From JAEUMW01 sp039807745 (GTDB lineage: Bacteria > Pseudomonadota > Gammaproteobacteria > Burkholderiales > JAEUMW01): a stretch of 5,587 nucleotides of DNA. The stretch spans positions 1-5,587 of the forward strand of contig JBDHRV010000183.1 of the NCBI GenBank assembly GCA_039807745.1, in the 5' to 3' direction. Below the pieces are notes generated by a model. The model saw only the letters and a list, made by a program, of their open reading frames with translations. It searched no databases and was not told the origin of the DNA. Every line of letters starts with the position of its first letter. Positions within the stretch are counted from its first letter, which is position 1. The translations under genes were made by a program, and so were the position numbers. Shown here in pieces: positions 1-5,563 of the stretch.

Positions 1-387
1 TTCTTCGTCTTCGTGTACGCCGCGATCATTGCCGCCGAAGAGAACTTCCTGCGCGGAAAATTCGGCGCCGAGTACGAAGCGTACTGCCAGCAGGTCAACC
101 GCATCTGGCCCAGCTGGAAGGGATTCCGGCAGTCGACCGCGGGCATGCGGTTCAACTGGCGGCGGCTCGCAATCCGGGAATACGGCACCATGTTCGGGCT
201 CGGGCTCGCCATCATCGGCATCCGCGCCGCGACGCTGTACGAGGTGCTCGGGGAGGAGGCTCTGCCCGACATCCTCCCCCTCCTCTGGTGGCTCGTGCCG
301 GTACTCGCGGCTTACCTCTGCGTTCGCTACCTCAAGAAATCCGGCCGCCTCACCGAGTATCGCTCCCCCGGCGTGGAAGTGTCGTAA
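1..387 (+). CDS. Isoprenylcysteine/phospholipid methyltransferase-like membrane protein, C-terminal part
   Basis: The reading frame is open from the first base of the window to a TAA at 385-387, so the N-terminus lies outside; 128 residues are visible. The segment EENFLRGKFGAEYEAY followed by V-N-R-I-W-P matches the C-terminal signature of the ICMT/PEMT-like membrane methyltransferases (EE..L...FG.EY..Y...V.R..P), which bind S-adenosylmethionine at the membrane. After this signature come about 75 further residues with two hydrophobic stretches, around TMFGLGLAIIGIRAATLY and ILPLLWWLVPVLAAYLCV, then a short basic, polar tail. I read these as two extra membrane helices. The substrate cannot be told: members act on prenylated cysteines, phospholipids or unknown lipids. 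It ends 34 bp before pyrD on the same strand and may be co-transcribed with it. The family call rests on one motif plus hydrophobicity and is moderately secure; the missing N-terminal half would settle it. Confidence 0.6.
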   Translation, partial: FFVFVYAAIIAAEENFLRGKFGAEYEAYCQQVNRIWPSWKGFRQSTAGMRFNWRRLAIREYGTMFGLGLAIIGIRAATLYEVLGEEALPDILPLLWWLVPVLAAYLCVRYLKKSGRLTEYRSPGVEVS

Positions 388-421
388 CCGCCGTGAAGCG
401 CGGCGCGGTTAGAATGCCGCG

Positions 422-1459
422 ATGCTCTACTCGGTGGTCCGCCGCGCCCTTTTTACACTCGAACCGGAGAAGGCCCAGCACGTCGCGCTAGCGGCCCTCG
501 CGCGACTCGATGCTCTGGGCCTCACGGGATACGTGGCTGCACCGCCGGTACGCGCGCCGCGCCGCGTCATGGGGATCGATTTTCCCAACCCGGTCGGCCT
601 CGCCGCGGGATTCGACAAGAACGGCGCATACATCGATCTCATGTCGGCGCTCGGCCTCGGCTTCATCGAAGTCGGCACCGTGACACCCCGACCGCAGCTG
701 GGCAATCCGACTCCGCGAATGTTCCGGATACCGGAGCACACGGCGATCATCAATCGCCTCGGGTTCAACAACGTCGGCCTGGACGGACTGCTCTCGAACA
801 TCGAGCGCGCCCGATTCAAGGGCGTGCTCGGGATCAACATCGGGAAGAACTTCGATACACCGCTCGAGCGCGCGCACGAGGACTACCTCGCCTGCCTGCG
901 GCGAACCTATCCGCATGCGACCTACGTCGCAGTGAACATCTCGTCCCCGAACACGCCCGGCTTGCGCAACCTGCAGAATGCGGAGGAGCTGGACCGGCTG
1001 CTCGACGCGCTCAAATCGGAACAGAAGGTGCTCGCCGCGGCCCACGGGCGGTATGTCCCGATCGCGGTGAAAATCTCTCCCGACCTCGCGCCAAACCAAG
1101 TCGAAGCAGTCGCGGCGCTCTTACTGAAGCACGGGATCGACGGGGCGATCGCCACCAACACGACGCTCTCGCGGGAAGGCGTCGCGGGGTCACCGGTGGC
1201 GAAGGAAGCGGGCGGACTGAGCGGTGCACCCTTGCGCGAGCGCTCGACACAGGTCCTGCGACGACTGTGCGAGGCACTGGGCAGCAGGCTGCCCGTGATC
1301 GGAGTTGGGGGAATTCTTTCGGGGCGAGATGCCCTGGAAAAAATGGAGGCCGGGGCGAGCCTCGTTCAGCTCTACACCGGCCTCGTGTACCAAGGGCCCA
1401 CGCTCGTGGGCCAGGTGGCGAACGCCGTATTGGCGCGGGAGCGGTCTGCGGCCGCCTGA
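422..1459 (+). CDS. pyrD: Dihydroorotate dehydrogenase (quinone), class 2
   Basis: This enzyme oxidises dihydroorotate to orotate, the fourth step of UMP synthesis, and passes electrons through FMN to membrane quinone. The protein has 345 residues, normal for class 2. An N-terminal extension of about 45 residues (EPEKAQHVALAAL) is the helical quinone-tunnel/membrane-association region that class 1 enzymes lack. The TIM barrel then shows AAGFDKNG (Lys66), NRLGFNN (Asn111), GINIGKN, NISSPNTPGLR with the class 2 catalytic base Ser175 (Asn172 and Asn177 beside it), AVKISPD (Lys217), ATNTT (Thr245-Asn246), GGLSG and the phosphate-binding GVGGILSG and LYTGLVY. Numbering coincides with the E. coli enzyme as I recall it. 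The ATG at 422 starts the conserved MLYSVVRRALF; no clear Shine-Dalgarno precedes it, which fits read-through from the gene 34 bp upstream. It converges with the ligase gene, 6 bp between stops. Nothing looks truncated or aberrant. Confidence 0.98.
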   Translation: MLYSVVRRALFTLEPEKAQHVALAALARLDALGLTGYVAAPPVRAPRRVMGIDFPNPVGLAAGFDKNGAYIDLMSALGLGFIEVGTVTPRPQLGNPTPRMFRIPEHTAIINRLGFNNVGLDGLLSNIERARFKGVLGINIGKNFDTPLERAHEDYLACLRRTYPHATYVAVNISSPNTPGLRNLQNAEELDRLLDALKSEQKVLAAAHGRYVPIAVKISPDLAPNQVEAVAALLLKHGIDGAIATNTTLSREGVAGSPVAKEAGGLSGAPLRERSTQVLRRLCEALGSRLPVIGVGGILSGRDALEKMEAGASLVQLYTGLVYQGPTLVGQVANAVLARERSAAA

Positions 1460-1472
1460 ACGGCGTCAGACC
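1443..1472. terminator. Candidate bidirectional hairpin over both convergent stop codons
   Basis: GGTCTG (1443-1448) is the exact reverse complement of CAGACC (1467-1472). Inside, GCCG (1451-1454) pairs with CGGC (1461-1464), leaving a 2x2 internal loop and a 6-base loop CCTGAA. The pyrD stop TGA lies in the loop and the opposing gene's stop (TCA at 1466-1468 on this strand) sits at the edge of the outer stem. The structure would form in transcripts of either strand, as expected of a shared terminator between tail-to-tail genes. No T-run follows on either side, so it is not a canonical intrinsic terminator. It may instead assist Rho or block 3' exonucleases, or be chance in GC-rich DNA. Confidence 0.4.
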
Positions 1473-2839
1473 GAACAGATCACGGACTTGAACTTGCCGC
1501 GGGGCGTGCGTGCAATTTCATCGACCACCACCACGCGGCACGCCAGGCCGCCGCCGAGCCGGGCCTGAGCATTGTCGAGCAGCGCCCGTTCGGACGCTGC
1601 CGTGTACTCCCGGGACGGCACGACGCGGATCGTGAGCGTGTCGAGGCGGTCCTGCTGGATCTGCCCTTCGAGGATGCCCGGCACCCCCCGGAACATGTTT
1701 CCGGCAAGACACGCTGCCATGCGGCGCCCGTCCGGCATCTTGATGAAGTCGTCCGAGCGGCCGATGATCTCCGCGACGATGGGTCCGTGGCGACCGCATT
1801 CGCAGCTCTCGCCGGGGGCTGCGAGGCGCACGAGGTCACCGCAGCGATAGCGCAGCAATGGCATCGCCCGGTTGTTGAAACCAGTGCCTACCGGCTCGAC
1901 CAGACCCTCGAAGTCTGTCGGAATGAACTCGACGTAGCCGTAATCGTTCATCAGGTGATAACGGCCGTGCTCGCACATCCCGATCGCCGCGACCCGTTCG
2001 GCCAAGCCGTACCAGTCCATCACCCTGCACCCGAAAGCAGTGGCGACCTGCTCACGCTGCTGGCAATCGAACATCTCCGACGACGTTACGACAGCCTTGA
2101 GCGAGCGCCCCGCGTAGCGCTTGCCGTGCTCCAGCATCCATGCCGCAAGAAAACTGACCGACGAGGGATACGCCTGCAGCACGATCGGATCGAACTTCGC
2201 CAGCGCCTCGAGGTAGTGCGGCGCGTTGCGGTGCGACAGATGCAGCGACGACATCATCATCATGTTGTCGGCGTAGTTGCGCCGCCAGTACGGCGGCCGG
2301 AGGCAGTCTGCCGGAACGATAGGATCGCCGCGCAGCCACGCGCGCCGCTCGCCCGGGCGCAGCCCCGCCCACTCGAGATGCCGCCAGATGAACGCGTGCT
2401 CCCGCGTCACCGCGTCCAAGTCCTGATGGAACCACACCGGACTGCCGGTCGTGCCGCTGGTGCTGGCTGAAATCATCGGCTTGCCGGCGTCGTCGGCGAC
2501 CAGCCGCTGGCCCGCCGCGCGGACCTCGGCCTTGGTCAGCAAAGGCAGGCGATGGAGATCGCGCGGGAACTCCATCGTCTTCACATCGAGCCCGAGGGTG
2601 CGGAAGCGATCGCGATAGTAGGGCACGTGCGCCGCCGCATGCCGGATCACGCGGGTCAGGCGTGCCGCCTGCTCGCGTGCCATGTCTGCGCGCGTCCAGT
2701 GCTGTGATCTTGCGAGCTCGGCCCGAACGCGGTGAAACGCAACACTCTCGCGCGCCAGCTTGCGGCCGAGTGCTCGCGCGGATAGCAGCCAGTCCTGAAA
2801 CCAGGGCGGCGCTGACTTGTAGTAAACCGATGAGAACAT
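1466..2839 (-). CDS. Phenylacetate-CoA ligase/CapK-like adenylate-forming enzyme
   Basis: A 457-residue member of the ANL (acyl-adenylate) superfamily, PaaK/CapK branch, which activates a carboxylate with ATP, usually followed by transfer to CoA or another acceptor. Core motifs appear in order: the nucleotide loop TSGTTGSP (127-134), YPSSVSFLA (224-232), TSSEMF (252-257), YGLAE (277-281), RYRCGD (330-335), GRSDDFIKMPDG (360-371) and a C-terminal RTPRGKFK whose Lys449 is in the place of the catalytic lysine. Cys289-x-His291 and Cys346-x-Cys348 resemble the cysteine/histidine cluster of PaaK-type proteins and may bind zinc. The N-terminus, with SQHWTRADM and HAAAHVPYYRDRF, is typical of the CapK-like group found in polysaccharide clusters rather than true PaaK. 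The frame stays open to 3154, but the ATG at 2839 has a GGGGGA site 6 nt upstream and begins the conserved region. No phenylacetate or capsule genes lie nearby, so the substrate is unknown. Confidence 0.88.
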   Translation of the reverse strand: MFSSVYYKSAPPWFQDWLLSARALGRKLARESVAFHRVRAELARSQHWTRADMAREQAARLTRVIRHAAAHVPYYRDRFRTLGLDVKTMEFPRDLHRLPLLTKAEVRAAGQRLVADDAGKPMISASTSGTTGSPVWFHQDLDAVTREHAFIWRHLEWAGLRPGERRAWLRGDPIVPADCLRPPYWRRNYADNMMMMSSLHLSHRNAPHYLEALAKFDPIVLQAYPSSVSFLAAWMLEHGKRYAGRSLKAVVTSSEMFDCQQREQVATAFGCRVMDWYGLAERVAAIGMCEHGRYHLMNDYGYVEFIPTDFEGLVEPVGTGFNNRAMPLLRYRCGDLVRLAAPGESCECGRHGPIVAEIIGRSDDFIKMPDGRRMAACLAGNMFRGVPGILEGQIQQDRLDTLTIRVVPSREYTAASERALLDNAQARLGGGLACRVVVVDEIARTPRGKFKSVICSV

Positions 2840-2845
2840 TCCGGA

Positions 2846-2865
2846 TCCCCCGAGGTCGTTCGGGG
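2846..2865 (-). promoter_or_regulatory. Ribosome binding site of the CapK-like gene, in a hairpin
   Basis: On the minus strand GGGGGA (2851 down to 2846) lies 6 nt before the ATG at 2839 and decides the start. The bases TCGGGG (2853 down to 2848), which overlap it, are the exact complement of CCCCGA (2865 down to 2860), with a 6-base loop ACGACC between. The mRNA can therefore fold most of the Shine-Dalgarno into a GC-rich 6-bp stem. The site is clear; a regulatory role for the stem is inference. Confidence 0.55.
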
Positions 2866-3031
2866 CCGATCTTGAGCAGTTCGTATGCCCGGGCCGACAA
2901 TCGCAATCCGGGTCGCAGGACGCAGGAATGGTGCACTGCCCGCTGCGGTCGAAACGGGTCGCTCGCGCACGGATCTTTGCGTAGCGAATGCCGCGGATCA
3001 GGCGGCCTGCTTCAGCTCGTACGCTATTAGT

Positions 3032-3062
3032 TAACACGTTGTCGACGTAAGATGATGTGTTA
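3032..3062. promoter_or_regulatory. Candidate operator upstream of ald
   Basis: TAACAC (3032-3037) is repeated inverted as GTGTTA (3057-3062), with 19 bp between, so the arm centres are 25 bp apart. That is about two and a half helix turns rather than a whole number. The arms lie in the AT-richer island 57 bp and more upstream of the ald start, where a promoter is expected. Alanine dehydrogenase genes are often controlled by Lrp/AsnC-type regulators, so an operator is plausible. The regulator and the function are inference. Confidence 0.3.
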
Positions 3063-3104
3063 CACCAGCTATCAGCTCGGACCTGCAGTCCCGCAAACTG
3101 CGTT

Positions 3105-3111
3105 GGGGAGG
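3105..3111 (+). promoter_or_regulatory. Strong Shine-Dalgarno site for ald
   Basis: GGGGAGG ends 7 nt before the ATG at 3119, an ideal site and the best in the window. It fixes the ald start and suggests that ald, first gene of the right-hand operon, is translated efficiently on its own. The site lies in an 11-bp palindrome GGGAGGCTCCC (3106-3116); the single-base centre makes a stable hairpin unlikely. Confidence 0.8.
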
Positions 3112-3118
3112 CTCCCGT

Positions 3119-4228
3119 ATGCGGATCGGTGTGCCCGCGGAGGTGAAGGACCACGAGTACCGGGTTGGCGTGACCCCGGATGGCGTCGCGCTGCTCGTTT
3201 CAGCAGGTCACGGGGTGCGGGTGCAGGCCGGAGCGGGAACGGCGATCGGCTTCACGGACGAAGGCTATCGCGCCAGAGGCGCCGATATAGTTGGCTCCGC
3301 CACAGAAGCTTATGACGCAGACCTGATCGTCAAGGTGAAGGAACCCCAGCGCCAGGAACTGCCCCTGATCCGCGCCGGGTCGACGCTCTTCTGCTACCTG
3401 CACCTGGCTGCCGACCCGGAGCTCGCCACGGCCCTGCTCGCCTCGGGCGCGACGTGCATCGCCTACGAGACCGTGACCGCGCAGGGCGAACTGCCCCTGC
3501 TGGTTCCCATGTCACAGGTGGCCGGCCGACTCTCGATCCAGGTCGGCGCCGCAGCGCTTACCCTCGCGAACGGGGGGCGAGGGGTGCTTCTGTCCGGAGT
3601 ACCGGGCGTACCACCCGCCAGAGTCGTCATCGTCGGCGGCGGCACAGTCGGCGCGAACGCGGCGCGGATGGCGGTGGGTGTCGGAGCGGACGTCACCTTG
3701 CTCGACAATTCGCCACCCCGCCTGCGTCACCTCGAGGACGTGTTCGGTGCCCGCCTCAAGACGCTGCACGCGACACCACATGCCATCGCCGACAGCGTGC
3801 GCAATGCCGACCTCGTTGTGGGCGCCGTTCTGCTCCCGGCCAAGCGCGCACCCCGGCTGCTGTCGCGAGAAATCATGCGCGCCATGGCTGCCGGTGCCGC
3901 GCTGGTAGATGTCTCTATAGATCAGGGTGGTATAGCAGACACTTCACGTCCAACCACACATTCTGAGCCGATGTACGTCGAGGAAGGCGTGGTCCATTAC
4001 TGCGTCACCAACATGCCGGCCGCGACCGCACGCACCTCCACCCTGGCGCTCACCGAAGTCACGCTCCCCTATGTCGAGGCGCTGGCATCGAAAGGTCTCG
4101 CCACCGCCTTCCGCGAGGACCCGGGGCTGCGGGACGGACTCAACCTCCATGGCGGGTCTGTCACGTGCCGCCCGCTGGCCGACGATCTCGGCTTCGCCTG
4201 GACGGCGCCCGATGACGTTGGCTTCTAG
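3119..4228 (+). CDS. ald: Alanine dehydrogenase
   Basis: NAD-dependent, reversible oxidative deamination of L-alanine to pyruvate and ammonia in the cytoplasm. The 369 residues cover the full family length (about 371). The N-terminal half has GVPAEVKDHEYRVGVTP with substrate-binding Arg15, VKVKEP (Lys74), CYLHLA with catalytic His95, and AYETV and LPLLVPMSQVAGR (Met131). The Rossmann domain carries VIVGGGTVGANAARMAVG (glycines 173-178) with Asp196 at the end of the second strand, as expected for NAD rather than NADP. DVSIDQGG supplies catalytic Asp268, and HYCVTNMPAA supplies Asn298. All key residues are present, but several near-invariant motifs are altered: usual MSEVAGR is MSQVAGR, GGVPGV is SGVPGV, DVAIDQGG is DVSIDQGG and VANMPGAV is VTNMPAAT. 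It therefore looks like a divergent but active branch. The related lysine/transhydrogenase families are less likely, given length and motifs. First gene of an operon; its 3' end overlaps the next gene by 17 bp. Confidence 0.94.
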   Translation: MRIGVPAEVKDHEYRVGVTPDGVALLVSAGHGVRVQAGAGTAIGFTDEGYRARGADIVGSATEAYDADLIVKVKEPQRQELPLIRAGSTLFCYLHLAADPELATALLASGATCIAYETVTAQGELPLLVPMSQVAGRLSIQVGAAALTLANGGRGVLLSGVPGVPPARVVIVGGGTVGANAARMAVGVGADVTLLDNSPPRLRHLEDVFGARLKTLHATPHAIADSVRNADLVVGAVLLPAKRAPRLLSREIMRAMAAGAALVDVSIDQGGIADTSRPTTHSEPMYVEEGVVHYCVTNMPAATARTSTLALTEVTLPYVEALASKGLATAFREDPGLRDGLNLHGGSVTCRPLADDLGFAWTAPDDVGF

Positions 4229-4868
4229 CCCATCTCCGGCAGCGACCTCGGTCGCAGACCGCATCGACGCTCTGCTGCCACAGACCCAGTGCCGGCGGTG
4301 CGGCTTCGCCGGGTGCCGTCCCTACGCCGAGGCGATCGCGGCCGGCGCAGCCGATATCGACCGCTGTCCGCCCGGCGGCGAACGCGGCATCGCGCGGCTG
4401 GCGCGGCTGCTCGGCGTCGCGACCAAACCGCTCAATCCCGAATGCGGCGCGCCGACGCCCAAGGCAATCGCGGTCATTGACGAGGCGGCCTGCATCGGCT
4501 GCGCGCTCTGCCTGCCGGCGTGCCCGGTGGATGCGATCGTCGGCGCACCCAGGCATCTGCACACAGTGATCACCGCTTTCTGCACGGGTTGCGAGCTCTG
4601 TCTGCCGCCCTGCCCGGTCGACTGCATCGCGATGGTTACAGTACCCGAGCGTGACGACGAAAACGACGCCACGCGGCTTGCTGCCGCAGACGCGGCGCGC
4701 GAACGCCACCTGCGCCATCGCGCACGGCTGGAGCGGGAGGAGCGCGAGCGCGCCGGGCCGCCCCAAGCGGAAGCCGTGGTCGATTCGAAACGGGCGACGG
4801 TGCTCGCGGCGATCGAGCGTGCGAAAGCCAAGGCTGCCTCCAGCGCGGGGCCGAAGCGCACGCCATGA
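4212..4868 (+). CDS. rnfB: RnfB-like three-cluster [4Fe-4S] ferredoxin (soluble form)
   Basis: 218 residues, an iron-sulfur electron carrier related to subunit B of the Rnf/Rsx complex. Residues 16-56 (DRIDALLPQTQC, then Cys27-x2-Cys30-x4-Cys35 and Cys52 in CPPGG) form the RnfB-type Fe-S domain. Two classic ferredoxin motifs follow: Cys94/97/100/104 and Cys124/127/130/134, each ending C-P-V-D. Each of these two sites would bind one [4Fe-4S] cluster. Canonical RnfB opens with a membrane helix; here only about 15 polar residues precede the Fe-S domain, so the protein is probably cytoplasmic. Residues 145-218 are highly charged (Arg/Glu/Ala, likely helical) and include DSKRATVLAAIERAKAKAA, like the lysine/alanine tail repeats of proteobacterial RnfB/RnfC. 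The ATG at 4212 overlaps ald; no good Shine-Dalgarno is seen, so translation probably depends on coupling. An in-frame TTG two codons on is an alternative start. No other rnf subunit is in the window, so the redox partner is unknown. Confidence 0.85.
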   Translation: MTLASSPSPAATSVADRIDALLPQTQCRRCGFAGCRPYAEAIAAGAADIDRCPPGGERGIARLARLLGVATKPLNPECGAPTPKAIAVIDEAACIGCALCLPACPVDAIVGAPRHLHTVITAFCTGCELCLPPCPVDCIAMVTVPERDDENDATRLAAADAARERHLRHRARLEREERERAGPPQAEAVVDSKRATVLAAIERAKAKAASSAGPKRTP

Positions 4869-5551
4869 ACGCCGCGAAACGCGAGCAGATCTTCGCGCGA
4901 CTGCAGGCGGCGAACGCTCACCCGACCACCGAGCTCGCCCATGCGACGCCGTTCGAGCTGCTGATCGCGGTGATCCTCTCGGCCCAGGCAACCGACAAGA
5001 GCGTGAACCTCGCGACCGCCGAGCTCTTCCCGGTCGCCCGCACGCCCGCCGCCATGCTCGCCCTCGGGCCGGACACGCTGGAACGGTACGTCAAGCGGAT
5101 CGGTCTCTACCGGACCAAGGTGAAGCACATCCTGGAGACTTGCCGCGCGCTGCTGGAACGCCACGGCGGGGCCGTCCCCGACAGCCGCGAGGCGCTCGAA
5201 CAGCTGCCGGGCGTGGGGCGAAAGACGGCGAACGTCATCCTGAACACCGCTTTCGGTCATCCCACGATCGCTGTCGACACGCACATATTCCGTGTCGCGA
5301 ATCGCACCGGCCTCGCGCCGGGCAAGACCGTCCGCCAGGTCGAAGACCGGCTGCTGCGACTCACACCACCCCGTTACCGGCAGGACGCCCACCACTGGCT
5401 CATCCTGCACGGGCGCTATGTCTGCAAGGCGCGCACGCCGGAATGCGGCAGGTGCCTGATCCGGGATCTGTGCGAGTATCCGCACAAGGAGGGGAAGGGA
5501 GAAGCAGGAAGGGAGAAGGGCAACCTGCGCAAACCGCCTCAATCGATCTGA
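4865..5551 (+). CDS. nth: Endonuclease III, base-excision DNA glycosylase/AP lyase
   Basis: Removes oxidised pyrimidines such as thymine glycol from DNA and nicks the abasic site by beta-elimination. The 228-residue protein has the helix-hairpin-helix LPGVGRKTA (114-122) with catalytic Lys120, VDTHIFRVANR with catalytic Asp138, and the C-terminal cluster Cys187-x6-Cys194-x2-Cys197-x5-Cys203 for one [4Fe-4S]. All positions coincide with E. coli Nth. LLIAVILSAQATD (32-44) is the usual helical core. E. coli Nth ends 8 residues after the last cysteine; here 25 follow, a Lys/Glu/Gly-rich tail encoded mostly by the purine tract at 5486-5520. The ATG overlaps the preceding stop as ATGA, so it is translationally coupled to the ferredoxin gene and, with ald, forms one operon. 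The start is supported by the conserved MN..KR..I..RL beginning. Function is certain; the tail is probably dispensable. Confidence 0.98.
   Translation: MNAAKREQIFARLQAANAHPTTELAHATPFELLIAVILSAQATDKSVNLATAELFPVARTPAAMLALGPDTLERYVKRIGLYRTKVKHILETCRALLERHGGAVPDSREALEQLPGVGRKTANVILNTAFGHPTIAVDTHIFRVANRTGLAPGKTVRQVEDRLLRLTPPRYRQDAHHWLILHGRYVCKARTPECGRCLIRDLCEYPHKEGKGEAGREKGNLRKPPQSI
5486..5520 (+). repeat. Purine-only tract with 14-bp-period direct repeat inside nth
   Basis: 35 bases of A and G with a single C (5505). GGAAGGGAGAAG occurs perfectly at 5493-5504 and 5507-5518, a period of 14 bp or two heptads. It encodes residues 208-219 of Nth (KEGKGEAGREKG), beyond the family's normal end. It faces the pyrimidine repeat at the window's right edge. 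Confidence 0.8.
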
Positions 5552-5563
5552 ATCCTTCCGCTC

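Larger units (their letters stand above)
2840..3118. other. Divergent intergenic region between the CapK-like gene and ald
   Basis: 279 bp without a convincing gene, separating two divergently transcribed genes, so both promoters should lie here. The half near the ligase (2840-3020) is GC-rich; its open frame on the minus strand translates to Cys/Arg/Ser-rich sequence unlike the neighbours. The half near ald (about 3020-3066) is visibly richer in A+T. I found no sigma-70 promoter with two good hexamers. TTAACA (3031-3036) has 5 of 6 bases of a -35 box but no fitting -10; TATTAG (3025-3030) and TAAGAT (3048-3053) each match 4 of 6 of a -10 but lack a -35. TCAGCTCG occurs twice, at 3012-3019 and 3072-3079, on either side of the AT-richer island. 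No tRNA or riboswitch signature was seen. Confidence 0.7.

Noticed and set aside
2256..2267. CATCATCATCAT run in the ligase gene
   Set aside because: It encodes four methionines (193-196) in an otherwise intact frame; too short to be more than a chance codon run.
1787..2470. Plus-strand frame of 227 codons inside the ligase gene
   Set aside because: It is antisense to a gene with every adenylation motif intact. Its His/Arg-rich product shows no family features.
3106..3116. Palindrome GGGAGGCTCCC over the ald Shine-Dalgarno as a translation switch
   Set aside because: With a single central base only about 3 bp around a 5-base loop can form, too weak to claim regulation.
2840..3118. Glycine-type or other riboswitch, or a tRNA, in the long intergenic region
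   Set aside because: No conserved riboswitch core and no T-loop-like GGTTCGAATCC segment with a matching acceptor stem was found on either strand.
2840..3154. A 105-codon N-terminal extension of the CapK-like protein
   Set aside because: The frame is open, but the sequence is Cys/Arg/Ser-rich, unlike the family. It would overlap the ald start and skip the well-placed ribosome site before the ATG at 2839.
3052..3315. Possible leader peptide or small gene starting in the ald leader
   Set aside because: It has no ribosome binding site, runs out of frame through the strongly conserved start of ald, and is Arg/Gly-rich.
4322..5542. Long open frame on the minus strand (406 codons) opposite the ferredoxin and nth genes
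   Set aside because: The two plus-strand genes are certain, with all catalytic and cluster residues. The antisense translation is Arg/Ala/Ser-rich with no recognisable motif, a usual by-product of GC-rich codon use.
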